Below the pieces are notes generated by a model. The model did no database searches, was not told the DNA's origin, and was given only the letters and a program-made list of their open reading frames with translations. From positions 558,001-622,000 of the forward strand of contig NZ_FWXT01000003.1 in NCBI RefSeq assembly GCF_900176535.1: a stretch of 64,000 nucleotides of DNA. Direction: 5' to 3'. Every line of letters begins with the position of its first letter. Position 1 is the stretch's first letter. Shown here one piece after another: positions 9,701 through 17,729 of the stretch. The DNA comes from Pedobacter africanus (GTDB taxonomy: Bacteria > Bacteroidota > Bacteroidia > Sphingobacteriales > Sphingobacteriaceae). Made by a program: the position numbers and the translations under genes.

Positions 9701-10378
9701 ACCTGTGCTTACCACCGTCACCGATGCCAGCTCTGATGATGATTCATCAAGAACGATGTTCATAAAACCAGACTTAGCCGTGACTTCTTTAGGTTTATAT
9801 CCTATGTACGAAACAACAAGCACAGCACCTTCGTCAACATCCCTCAACTGAAAGTTACCCTGCGCATTGGTAATGGCAGCCCTGACCGAGTTTTTCACCC
9901 TTACCGTCGCCCCTGGAAGAGGGTTCCCCTTCTCATCAGTTATCTTTCCTGTGATGTTGATTTTTTTGAAGAAATCGCTTATGGTATCGAATAAAGATCT
10001 TTCTTTTCTTCTGACCACAATGGTATTCTGGTCTATGATATATGTAAGTGGCTGATGATTAAAAGCCTCATCCAGGACATTTTTGAGCTGGGCACCATTG
10101 ACATTGATACTGATGCGTTTGGCGCTTCTCAGCTCCTGTGGTTCATATAAAAAATCATATCCGCTTTGTGCCTTGATTTCCCTGAACAGTTGTTCCAGGG
10201 TAATGTTTTTTCTGGATAAGGTCAGTCTTTGGGCAAAACCAGATGCAGACACTTGCATCAAGGTCATTAAGAGCAGAATACAGGTTAGGTTTATCCGCAT
10301 TACTGTTTGTTTTGATAGTATACCTTTGGTTGAAGTGCAAAGCAGTAGCTTACGCTTCAATTGAATGTAAAATTTCAT
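6755..10378 (-). CDS. SusC/RagA TonB-dependent transporter with STN signalling domain
   Basis: This is a 1,207-residue outer-membrane TonB-dependent importer. A signal sequence ends near residue 50 (SASGFAQ). A secretin/TonB short N-terminal (STN) domain follows (about 52-125), then a carboxypeptidase-D regulatory-like beta-sandwich (about 140-220), the plug (about 225-350, with PLVVVDGFAI and SVTILKDAAAASIWGARSANG) and a 22-strand barrel ending in an aromatic (F). The STN domain is the part that talks to FecR-type anti-sigma factors, and the FecR gene lies directly upstream (122 bp). An internal Met at residue 27 (10300) also gives a good signal peptide and could be the true start. Confidence 0.93.
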   Translation of the reverse strand: MKFYIQLKRKLLLCTSTKGILSKQTVMRINLTCILLLMTLMQVSASGFAQRLTLSRKNITLEQLFREIKAQSGYDFLYEPQELRSAKRISINVNGAQLKNVLDEAFNHQPLTYIIDQNTIVVRRKERSLFDTISDFFKKINITGKITDEKGNPLPGATVRVKNSVRAAITNAQGNFQLRDVDEGAVLVVSYIGYKPKEVTAKSGFMNIVLDESSSELASVTVVSTGYQTLSKERATGSFNVVTGDQLDKPTTNIAQRLIGTTAGMQATLDANGNPRFEIRGQTALNIRDNNGNLTPNAYPLVVVDGFAIQGDFNTINPNDVESVTILKDAAAASIWGARSANGVIVVVTKSGKRGTPLKVGFSAFTRMSSKLDLDYVNPLASSAETIDYEMKSFGNWSAQINSGSLMSGVGFAWSPGTTAMSEHNLGFITLAQRDALLNKYKTMSNKEQIKDELLTNPSTQQYNLNLSGSTEKMSNNLSLLFEDNKSNFKRTNDKKYIFNYRGNADLFKWLELSFSAMGNYNKINSSGVTLSDIQGLSPYEMLKNEDGSLTNIAQYYTPIIQRFVPTNLFPYSDWTYNPIQEIANRKITLEQLNTRLQAGLRFKVIKGLTFDSKIQYELFNTTNKEYNNENTFAVRRAVNQAVTWDQATNKITLNLPKGGMLKQGAVNSQGIITTPGRSKAETYNFRNMLNFDRRFNEKHEINVVAGSEINNIVVENYVSPVTYGYNDQTLSVGTFPNGPGGTFFPIKNWLGTNQTFGYSNAYSYATERYFSLFGNASYTYDNKYTLSGSVRTDASNLITDDPSYRYAPFWSVGLGWQLRNEAFMKAVNWVDRLTVRATYGYNGNVDRSTSFRPLIAMNGIPNTTTGDFNATVSSFGNPSLRWEKTGTWNLGIDYSLFRGNLYGKIDVYNKSGKDLIATLSIPAINGTTSQKLNNAEMTNRGIELELGSRVGIKDNDIVWRGNLNFSYNKNKITKLFIANYAASTLVGGGSNAYVEGVDANTLWRFQYGGMQNTQPMVVGANGTLYDFGAFTPGDGRDYLLNMGTAVAPYTLGFVNSFKVYDFDFSFIVTGKFGHKFQRMGFNYPPTWTTRVLPNKMISEVINGDPSKIVPLPQNLIEPRYYFWDRFHQNLSYLIESASHIRMQEVNLSYNVPQSVLSKLKMSRIQVFAQGNDLFTLVANNAGEDPEYRLGTLKPQPRISLGFKCEF

Positions 10379-10445
10379 ACATTTGAATTGTTTAGGTTAG
10401 TTGATATGGTTGTGAGAAGACAATTTTAAAAGGTAACCTAAATTT

Positions 10446-10473
10446 ACCGGGAGTGGCTCCAATCACTCCTGGT
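10446..10473. promoter_or_regulatory. Hairpin between FecR and SusC genes
   Basis: A 10-bp stem (10446-10455 with 10464-10473), with one non-Watson-Crick position, and an 8-nt loop lie in the 122-bp gap between the FecR stop and the SusC start. There is no U-run. It could attenuate read-through from fecR into susC or be part of the sigma-dependent promoter region. I could not read an ECF promoter with confidence. Confidence 0.35.
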
Positions 10474-10500
10474 TTGTTCAGTTACCGTTATAGGGTATAG

Positions 10501-11709
10501 TTATGGCATAACGGTAATCCTCCTTCCTTCTACTTTAAAATGAACACCTTCTGTTAATTCAAATTTTCTTAATAGTTCTGATACGTTTTTAAACCTTGAA
10601 ATGGTACCCTCATAACTTTTATCCGGAACATTCCCTGCATAGGTTACATCTACATCATACCAGCGCGAGATCTTGCGCATAATGCTCCGCAGGCTCTCAT
10701 CCTTAAATATAAAATAACCATTTTTCCAGGCCATTACAGCTTCCAGGTCAACCGCCCGAACACTGAGTACGCCTGCCATAAGTACAGATTGCTGCCCTGG
10801 TACCAAAGTTAAGGATTGTTGCTGATCTTTATCCTGTTTTTTTATGACTTTAACAGCACCTTCAAGTAAGGTAGTCATGGTCTCATTTTCTTCGGTATAA
10901 CTGTTGATGTTGAAATGGGTTCCCAGAACTTCCACATCCTGTTTGTCGGTTTTTACCACAAAGGGCTGCTTTTTATTGTGTGCCACTTCAAAATAAGCTT
11001 CTCCTGTTAACTCTACCATCCTTTTATGCTGCCCGGCAAAGCCTTCAGGGTATTTAAGCCTGGAAGCATTATTTAACCATACTTTGGTCCCATCAGGAAG
11101 TATAACCTGATATTGCCCTCCCCTAGGGGTTTCAATTGTATTGTAGCGTAAACTGGCCATTTTAACTGAATGTCCATATACCAGCTGTCCATCAGCGGCT
11201 TTAGTGATATGGTCAGAATTTTTCATTAAGGAATCATTCCCGGCCTGGCTCAGCTCTACCCTGCTGCCATCACCTAAAGTTAATATAGCTTTTGGGCTGC
11301 CGGGAGGAATGTCGTTTTTAATGACATTTTTAGATAACAGAGCTTCTTCTTCTTTAAAAAATCCTTTATAATTGTATACTAGCGTAGCGGCAATTGTTAG
11401 CAGGACAAGACTTGCAGCAATGCCATACCACATTTTATAAACAGGTACTTTATTTTTAGGTTTTTCCTTGAAACGTTTATCGCTTAAGATCTGCTGGTAC
11501 AAAACTTTTGATTCCAGGTCGGTAAAAGGTTGCAAAACCGGCTGGGCATTCCAAACCTGTTCCATAAACACATACAATTCTGCATCGTGTTTAGCTTCCT
11601 GTATATAATCCATTAACTCGTTATAATCGGCGTACGGAATATTATTGCCGGTGTATGCAAGCAGCAATCCACGTACTCTTGATTTATCGAAGTTCTTTTT
11701 TGATGTCAT
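10501..11709 (-). CDS. FecR-family anti-sigma factor
   Basis: This 402-residue inner-membrane regulator has a cytoplasmic N-terminal anti-sigma region (1-90), one membrane helix (about 94-114), a periplasmic FecR domain (about 190-290, starting near TPRGGQYQVILPDGTKVWLN) and a C-terminal DUF4974/STN-like domain (about 328-400). It would hold the divergently encoded ECF sigma factor until the STN domain of the adjacent SusC reports ligand. The gene is divergent from the sigma gene (134-bp gap) and lies immediately upstream of the SusC gene on the same strand, the standard arrangement for Bacteroidota trans-envelope signalling. Confidence 0.93.
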   Translation of the reverse strand: MTSKKNFDKSRVRGLLLAYTGNNIPYADYNELMDYIQEAKHDAELYVFMEQVWNAQPVLQPFTDLESKVLYQQILSDKRFKEKPKNKVPVYKMWYGIAASLVLLTIAATLVYNYKGFFKEEEALLSKNVIKNDIPPGSPKAILTLGDGSRVELSQAGNDSLMKNSDHITKAADGQLVYGHSVKMASLRYNTIETPRGGQYQVILPDGTKVWLNNASRLKYPEGFAGQHKRMVELTGEAYFEVAHNKKQPFVVKTDKQDVEVLGTHFNINSYTEENETMTTLLEGAVKVIKKQDKDQQQSLTLVPGQQSVLMAGVLSVRAVDLEAVMAWKNGYFIFKDESLRSIMRKISRWYDVDVTYAGNVPDKSYEGTISRFKNVSELLRKFELTEGVHFKVEGRRITVMP

Positions 11710-11843
11710 ATTATATTCTGATAATACTGGTAATACACGCCAGCCGTAAAGTATAACTAGTTAAAACGTAATTTTTTTTATTTTTTTATCTGAACGCAAA
11801 TTGCCGAGTTATTTTTACCTTGCAGGGATGAAATAACCGGGGC

Positions 11844-12434
11844 ATGGAAGGGCAAATACATAGTGAAACTAAACTTATTATAGGGCTTCGTAATAATGAA
11901 GAACCTGTATTTGCTATTGTTTATGATACTTACAAAACCAAACTTTACAGTTTTGCCTGGCGCTTTCTGAAAAACAAGGAACTGAGCCAGGAAATTGTAC
12001 AGGAAACATTGATCAGTTTGTGGACAAACCGGCAACAGCTTGATATCAACCTGCCTCTAGGTCCTTATCTTTACACCATTGCCAGGCGGCTAACGCTAAA
12101 TGCCCTCCGAAATGCTGCAACCGCCATCGCCGCACGCGAAAAACTTTGGCTGGACCTTAACGAGGCCCACAACGAAACAGAAGAAGCTGTATTACTGGCC
12201 GACCTGCAGGAGTTTACAGACCAGTCTGTAGCCAAATTGCCCAAACAGCAGCAGCTTGTTTTTAAGCTAAGCCGCTATGAAGGGCTTAGTCATGAAGAAA
12301 TTGCCGAGCGGTTAAACATTTCTAAAAATACCGTGAACAACCACCTGGTTGAGGCCTTAAAGAACCTGCGGCAGCAATTCAAAGAATCTGGTATTTCTTA
12401 CGGTATTTTACTGGCCTGGCTGCTCTTAAAATAA
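11844..12434 (+). CDS. ECF-type RNA polymerase sigma factor
   Basis: This 196-residue sigma-70-family protein has region 2 (about 22-90, with FAWRFLKNKELSQEIVQET) and a region 4 helix-turn-helix (about 135-185, GLSHEEIAERLNISKNTVNNH). Size and layout match Bacteroidota ECF sigma factors paired with FecR. It probably drives the neighbouring SusCD/thioredoxin/peptide operon when released by FecR. A short hydrophobic C-terminal tail (GILLAWLLL) follows region 4, a feature common in this subfamily. The downstream 253-bp gap (12435-12687) holds an 8-bp inverted repeat (12498-12505 with 12526-12533) but no clear U-tailed terminator. Confidence 0.93.
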   Translation: MEGQIHSETKLIIGLRNNEEPVFAIVYDTYKTKLYSFAWRFLKNKELSQEIVQETLISLWTNRQQLDINLPLGPYLYTIARRLTLNALRNAATAIAAREKLWLDLNEAHNETEEAVLLADLQEFTDQSVAKLPKQQQLVFKLSRYEGLSHEEIAERLNISKNTVNNHLVEALKNLRQQFKESGISYGILLAWLLLK

Positions 12435-12687
12435 GTTTGTACAACTGTTTGGTGGTAAACAACAAGGTGTAAAAAACGTGTTTTAAACGTATTAGAAAGG
12501 TGTTTTGTAGCTTTATACAGGTAGCAAACACCTATCATTAGTAAGCGAAATGCCCGCAAATAAACTCAATCAAAGCATTAAATTGTCTGTTTTTTTATTG
12601 CTAAAATAAACTACATTTATTTTTATTAAAACTAAAAATATTAGTATTATTGCCCTGTGAATATTCAATCTATTTTTAGCCCAACTG

Positions 12688-13545
12688 ATGATGATACAGG
12701 TAAATGATATACTTTATGGAAATGTAGAACTGCCAGCTGTTTTTGCCGACCTTTTGAATACAAAAGCACTCAAACGCCTGGGCGGAATTCACCAGAGCGG
12801 TGCAATTTTTCTGGTGAACCCCGATCTGGGCCATTCCCGCCTGGAACATTCTATTGGGGTAGCCCTGCTCATCAGGATGCTTGGAGGCTCCGAATTGGAA
12901 CAGATTGCCGGCCTGCTCCACGACGTGTCTCATACCGCTTTTTCCCATGTTGGCGATTACGTATTCGAAAATAGTGAAGAGAATTATCATGAACAGGTAT
13001 TTACTACAGTATTGATGGATTCAGAAATACCAGATATTTTGGTAAAACATGGCTACAGTGCAGAGCAGATACTGAATGGGGAATTTAATATACTGGAACG
13101 GCCCCTGCCCGATCTTTGTGCCGACCGGCTGGATTATACCCTGCGCGATTCGCTTCACGCGCGTTTGATCAGCTGGAATAACGCACGGCTATTTTTGAAG
13201 CACATACGCCTGCAAAACGGGCAGATGTTGGTTACCGATGAAAAGCAGGCCGACTGGATCAATGAAGTATTTAAGCAGCTGAACCAGGAAGTATTTAATG
13301 CACCTTTATACGTCTATGCCAATCATCAGCTGGCTTTGATCATCCGGGAATTTTTAAAAACGGGTTTTTTAAAAGAAGCAGACCTTTTTAAAGATGACAC
13401 CTACCTACTCAATAAAATAAGAAGCTCAAGCGCCGGGTATGATGCTATAAAAGCCATCAAATTACATAAAGGTTATACAGAGTTCCTGAGAAAAGGATCT
13501 GCCTTAAAGATAAAGACACGTCGCTTAAAGGCACTCCTGGTTTAG
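12688..13545 (+). CDS. HD-domain phosphohydrolase
   Basis: This 285-residue cytoplasmic protein has an HD-superfamily core: HSRLEHSIG (first metal His region), LLHDVSHTAFSH (the paired His-Asp near residues 78-79) and a later Asp in DRLDYTLRD. The same order is seen in dGTPase-like and YwfO/YpgQ-type metal phosphohydrolases acting on nucleotides or related phosphates. The start could be either of two adjacent ATG codons. It stands alone on the plus strand between the sigma gene and a sugar dehydrogenase, with no evident partner. The exact substrate is not readable. Confidence 0.85.
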   Translation: MMIQVNDILYGNVELPAVFADLLNTKALKRLGGIHQSGAIFLVNPDLGHSRLEHSIGVALLIRMLGGSELEQIAGLLHDVSHTAFSHVGDYVFENSEENYHEQVFTTVLMDSEIPDILVKHGYSAEQILNGEFNILERPLPDLCADRLDYTLRDSLHARLISWNNARLFLKHIRLQNGQMLVTDEKQADWINEVFKQLNQEVFNAPLYVYANHQLALIIREFLKTGFLKEADLFKDDTYLLNKIRSSSAGYDAIKAIKLHKGYTEFLRKGSALKIKTRRLKALLV

Positions 13546-13628
13546 ATAATCTCCTGTTTTTTAATTTATTACTTGCGGTCCTGATTATTTAGTAATAGAT
13601 TAGTGTATAAAACACACACAAACTAACC

Positions 13629-15413
13629 ATGAAAATATTATCTGCTTTAATGCTCTCCGGCATAAGCTATTTGCCATTGCTCTTTTTTAGTAATCCCGGA
13701 ACTGAAAAAAAATACAATTCACAAAATGATACTCCAGACCAGCGCCGGTTTGTGAAAACAAGCCTGGTGAAGGGACAGTTTACAGAACCGACAGAAATGG
13801 CTGTTCTTCCAAATCTGGATATCCTTGTTGCACAGCGCAGAGGCGAGGTTATGCTCTACAAGAACAAGACTAAAGCTTTGAAAGAGGCGCTCAGGCTAGA
13901 TGTTTACTTTAAAACCGGTGTGCCCAATGTAAATGCCGAAGAAGGGTTACTGGGTATTGCCCCGGATCCTGATTTTGCTACCAACCAATATGTGTTTATA
14001 TTTTACAGTCCGCTAAAAGCTTCTGTAAACCGCCTCTCCCGTTTTAAGCTGGTCAATGATAAGATCAGCCCGGCATCTGAAAAAGTAGTTCTTGAGTTTT
14101 ACTCGCAGAGAGACATCTGCTGCCATACCGGGGGTTCGATAGCTTTTGGCCCGGATAAATTGCTGTATGTGTCTACGGGCGACAACTCCACTCCTTTTGA
14201 TGTACCTAAAAATGAATATGTAAATAAAGGTTATGCCCCTTTAGATAACAGACCGGGCCTGCATCAGTACGATGCCAGAAGATCCTCAGGTAACACCAAT
14301 GATCTTAGAGGTAAAATATTAAGAATCAGAATGAAACCAGATGGCACTTATAGTATTCCTGATGGTAACTTATTCCCTAAAAATGAGCCGAAGAGTAAGC
14401 CCGAAATTTATGTTATGGGCAACAGAAACCCCTACCGGATATCAGTAGACCAGAAAACAGGCTTTTTGTACTGGGGTGAGGTTGGCCCTGATGCAAATGC
14501 CGATGATGAATTGAGAGGACCGCGTGGTTATGATGAAATTAACCAGGCCCGTAAAGCAGGGAATTTTGGCTGGCCATTATTTGTTGGCAACAACTATGCT
14601 TATAAGGCTTATGACTATACCAACGGGCAAAACGGGCCGGCTTTTAATCCGGTTGAACCCATTAACAATTCGCCAAATAATACAGGTTTAACTACGCTGC
14701 CTGCTGCAGAACCCGCCTATATCTGGTATCCTTACGGAGTTTCAAAGGAATTTCCTGATGTAGGTTCTGGTGGCCGTACTGCTATGGCAGGACCAGTTTA
14801 CCATACAAAACCGGGCATAGCACCCTATCCGGCTTATTATAACGGCAAACTGATCATTTATGAATGGGTACGTGGCTGGGTAAAGGCTGTTACGATGTCC
14901 CCGGAAGGAGATTACCTGAGCATGGAGCCTTTTTTGACAAATATTCCTTTAGCGGCACCTATTGATATGGAACTTGGCCCTGATGGTAAATTGTATATCC
15001 TCGAATATGGAAAAGGCTGGTTTTCTAAAAATCCAGATGCAGGAATTGCAAGGATTGACTATCTGAAAGCGGGTAAACTTCCGCTGTATGTCTCAAATAC
15101 CCAAAAACCAGGTGCCGTGTCTGCACCAATCGGACACCAGAAGGCAACGCAGGCAGCTACAGGAAAATCGATAATGCTTAAGTCAGATTGCAGTACCTGT
15201 CATAAGGTAAATGAAACATCTATAGGGCCTTCTTTTACCAGGATTGCCGCCAAATACAAATCAAACAAGAATGCTGTGGCTTATCTTACCGGTAAAATCA
15301 TGAAAGGCAGCACTGGTGTATGGGGCGAAGTTCCTATGCCTGCCCATCCGGCCATGAAGGAAGCTGAGGTAAAACAGATTGCCAGCTGGATTATGACTTT
15401 AAAAGCAAAATAA
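13629..15413 (+). CDS. PQQ-type sugar dehydrogenase fused to cytochrome c
   Basis: The protein has 594 residues. After an N-terminal hydrophobic segment, residues 35-490 form a soluble glucose/sorbosone dehydrogenase (GSDH) beta-propeller, recognisable from EEGLLGIAPDPDF, a CCHTGGSIAFGPD segment containing the probable catalytic His, and GNRNPYR. The last about 80 residues are a class I cytochrome c with heme motif CSTCH (521-525) and a downstream Met in VPMPAHP as likely sixth ligand. It would oxidise sugars in the periplasm and pass electrons through its own heme to the respiratory chain. The final codons form half of a terminator shared with the convergent gene. Confidence 0.9.
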   Translation: MKILSALMLSGISYLPLLFFSNPGTEKKYNSQNDTPDQRRFVKTSLVKGQFTEPTEMAVLPNLDILVAQRRGEVMLYKNKTKALKEALRLDVYFKTGVPNVNAEEGLLGIAPDPDFATNQYVFIFYSPLKASVNRLSRFKLVNDKISPASEKVVLEFYSQRDICCHTGGSIAFGPDKLLYVSTGDNSTPFDVPKNEYVNKGYAPLDNRPGLHQYDARRSSGNTNDLRGKILRIRMKPDGTYSIPDGNLFPKNEPKSKPEIYVMGNRNPYRISVDQKTGFLYWGEVGPDANADDELRGPRGYDEINQARKAGNFGWPLFVGNNYAYKAYDYTNGQNGPAFNPVEPINNSPNNTGLTTLPAAEPAYIWYPYGVSKEFPDVGSGGRTAMAGPVYHTKPGIAPYPAYYNGKLIIYEWVRGWVKAVTMSPEGDYLSMEPFLTNIPLAAPIDMELGPDGKLYILEYGKGWFSKNPDAGIARIDYLKAGKLPLYVSNTQKPGAVSAPIGHQKATQAATGKSIMLKSDCSTCHKVNETSIGPSFTRIAAKYKSNKNAVAYLTGKIMKGSTGVWGEVPMPAHPAMKEAEVKQIASWIMTLKAK

Positions 15414-15437
15414 CCGGTTCAGGGTTATTTTGCTTTT
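15401..15437. terminator. Bidirectional terminator formed by two converging stop regions
   Basis: A perfect 15-bp stem (15401-15415 with 15423-15437) with a 7-nt loop is flanked by a T-run on the plus side and by A-rich sequence that reads as U on the minus side. The last codons of both converging genes lie inside the stem, so both proteins end in Lys-Ala-Lys. Confidence 0.9.
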
Positions 15438-16171
15438 TTTCCGTTTAGGTTAAATACCGCGCCAAGTGTAAATATGGAATTGCCGGCATTCATGAATTTT
15501 CTGCTGTTGATGCCAAAAGTTCCGCTGGTGGTGTATTGCAGCTGAACCAATTCGCTCAGACGCATCCTGGTAAAGAAAACCGGTTCAAAAAATACATTTC
15601 CTTCCCGTTGCTGCCCCATTGAGTTGCGCATAAAAGTTTTCATGTTCACATCGCTGATGCGCAGGGCCGTGCCATAGTTTAAAGGGAAATCTTTGCCAAA
15701 CAAACGCAGGTTGTTGTTTTTCTTTGAGCTGTAGTTTACCTGTAAAAAGGTTTTACTGTAGGTTACTTCCTCTATATCTGTTGCGGTTAAGACATCATTG
15801 TCGTCAAAAGTTCTGAATGTCCGGTCGGTCCTGCCGCCACCATAGCCTACATAGATCTCAATGATGCGGTTATTGTCCGGTCCGAAAGTATCAAACCAGC
15901 CCCCGCCAACTTCTACCAGCTTATGCCGGTAATCTTTGCTTTCTTTTTCCCTGTTCATATAAGACCCGCTAAACAATACCCCTATATGATCGGAAACGGC
16001 ATAGGCTCCATTAATGCTGGTGTTGAACCGGGGCGAAATGTGTAGCCCTCCGCTAAACTCTCCCTTCTGGCTCAGCATAGGAGTGTTCGGAACATTGGGC
16101 ATATACATGGAAGAGCAGGAACTCAGAAAGATAAGGGCAATGAGCGGCAGGAACTTATAGTTTTTGACCAT
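15425..16171 (-). CDS. Putative outer-membrane lipoprotein, beta-strand rich
   Basis: The protein has 248 residues. An N-terminal signal with lipobox (IFLSSCSSMY) predicts a lipoprotein. The rest alternates hydrophobic and polar residues with Gly and aromatic residues (GGLHISPRFNTSINGAYAVSDHIGVLFSG) and ends in repeated strands, as in small outer-membrane barrel-like proteins of Bacteroidota. I recognise no catalytic motif. It converges on the sugar dehydrogenase gene and is separated from the sialate esterase gene by 82 bp, so it is probably its own transcript. Confidence 0.7.
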   Translation of the reverse strand: MVKNYKFLPLIALIFLSSCSSMYMPNVPNTPMLSQKGEFSGGLHISPRFNTSINGAYAVSDHIGVLFSGSYMNREKESKDYRHKLVEVGGGWFDTFGPDNNRIIEIYVGYGGGRTDRTFRTFDDNDVLTATDIEEVTYSKTFLQVNYSSKKNNNLRLFGKDFPLNYGTALRISDVNMKTFMRNSMGQQREGNVFFEPVFFTRMRLSELVQLQYTTSGTFGINSRKFMNAGNSIFTLGAVFNLNGKKAK

Positions 16172-16253
16172 AAAATAGATATACGTTGCTTTGATTACAT
16201 TAACGACGGATCGGTTAATTTATGCGCAAGTTATTATTTTTTTATGGATAAGT

Positions 16254-17651
16254 TTACCAGTTATCCGTCCGGAACGGTGCTGCGGGCAATCCTTCTACAT
16301 TGTATAGGTTACCTTCTGACCTGTCTTTAAAGGCGTACCTTACTGCTGCAGGGGTTTTCACGTCTTTGCTTTGTACCACCACTGTTTTGCCGCTGATGAC
16401 AGCTGTTGCCGGATAAAAGATCTTATCTGCTCCGGCTATTTCGAATGAGATCAGCGGCTTATCGTATGCGGTTAAACCGATGGCTACCTCATCAAAACTA
16501 ACAATAGCTTTGGCGCCTTCTACCTTTAAAGATTTATAAACCGGTCCCATATAGGCAACCCCTTTTTTGCCATAGGTTCTGGCCAGCGCCCAGTACAATA
16601 ATCTTTTGGCAATGATGGTTTTATCTGGTGGGTGTATGGTGGTCTGGCTGCCCGCGTCTACGCTTACCACCATTCCTGAATTCGGGATCAGGCTCATCGC
16701 CCTGGCCTGGGATTCATAAATCACCGGTACCTGGTCTTCGCTGCCCTTATAAACATTTGGAGCCAGCTGTACATAATAGAAAGGAAACTCGCCACAGCCC
16801 CATATGCTGCGCCATTCTTTTACCATAGCTTCCATTTTTTTATCATAAGTACCGGCATTGAACCTATTGTTTTCGCCCTGGTACCATAGCGCTCCTTTGA
16901 TGTTAAAACCAACTATCGGATTGATCATCGCATTAAAAAGTACAAAGGGTTCGTTTTTAATGATTTTGGCCGTATCAGCCGGGATTTTAAAATCGGTAAC
17001 GCCTTCAAAAGCTTTTTTGTCCATCCAGGCTTCTATTACTGTGCCGCCATAGGCCGATTGGATAATACCTACAGGGACTTTAAGACGCTGCTGCAGCATG
17101 CGGGCAAACTGGTAACCTACTGCACTGAACTGGCCAACGGTCTCGGAATTGGTATGTTCCCATTTGGCATTCAGTTCTGTTAAAGGAGTTCTCGACATGT
17201 TTCTTTCTACCCTGAAAAGCCTTACCCCCGGTTCCTCTGCTTCAGTCAATATATCGTTGCTGTGCAGTATCGGCTGGTTGCTGTGGCCTTTCACCTGCAT
17301 CTCCATGTTAGATTGGCCCGAACAGAGCCATACTTCGCCAATCAGGATATCGTCTAGCACCAGCTTTTCGCCGTCATTAAACGTGATTTTATAAGGGCCA
17401 CCAGCTTTGGGTGTCTGTACGGACAATTTCCAGCTGCCGTCTTTAGCAGCACTGGCAGTATATGTTTTTTGGTTCCAGGACGTAATGACGGTGAGCTTTG
17501 CACCGCTTTTTGCCTTACCCCATAAGGCAGCGTTGCTTTGCTGCTGCAATACCATTCCATTGGAAATGATGGCGGGCAGCGTAACTTTTGAATAGGAATT
17601 AAAGGAAAAGAGCAGCGCTGCTGCCAAAGGTAATAATTTCAAGGCTTTCAT
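16254..17651 (-). CDS. Sialate O-acetylesterase (SGNH hydrolase)
   Basis: This 465-residue exported enzyme removes O-acetyl groups from sialic acids so that sialidase and lyase can act. A signal peptide (1-22) precedes an N-terminal beta domain (24-105) and the SGNH/GDSL catalytic domain. That domain has WLCSGQSNME (nucleophile Ser114), WYQGENN, and a C-terminal IHPPDK segment carrying the catalytic His. It is the last gene of the sialic-acid island, 78 bp after the MFS transporter, the largest gap in that part of the operon. It may therefore also have its own promoter. Confidence 0.9.
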   Translation of the reverse strand: MKALKLLPLAAALLFSFNSYSKVTLPAIISNGMVLQQQSNAALWGKAKSGAKLTVITSWNQKTYTASAAKDGSWKLSVQTPKAGGPYKITFNDGEKLVLDDILIGEVWLCSGQSNMEMQVKGHSNQPILHSNDILTEAEEPGVRLFRVERNMSRTPLTELNAKWEHTNSETVGQFSAVGYQFARMLQQRLKVPVGIIQSAYGGTVIEAWMDKKAFEGVTDFKIPADTAKIIKNEPFVLFNAMINPIVGFNIKGALWYQGENNRFNAGTYDKKMEAMVKEWRSIWGCGEFPFYYVQLAPNVYKGSEDQVPVIYESQARAMSLIPNSGMVVSVDAGSQTTIHPPDKTIIAKRLLYWALARTYGKKGVAYMGPVYKSLKVEGAKAIVSFDEVAIGLTAYDKPLISFEIAGADKIFYPATAVISGKTVVVQSKDVKTPAAVRYAFKDRSEGNLYNVEGLPAAPFRTDNW

Positions 17652-17683
17652 TTGTTGAGTTTGGTTTATGGCTTAATAATGTA

Positions 17684-17713
17684 CAAGATAAGAAACTCGT
17701 GTACGTAAACAAA
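17684..17713 (-). promoter_or_regulatory. Possible promoter for the esterase gene
   Basis: On the minus strand a TTTG (17710-17713), a 19-bp spacer and TATCTTG (17684-17690) resemble the Bacteroidota -33/-7 pattern but lack one T of TAnnTTTG. It is 33 bp before the sialate esterase start. Weak call. Confidence 0.3.
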
Positions 17714-17729
17714 ATTGTAATTTAAAATG

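Noticed and set aside
12550..12609. Tiny plus-strand frame (19 codons) between the sigma and HD genes
   Set aside because: Too short, no promoter match and no distinctive peptide property; likely chance in AT-rich DNA.
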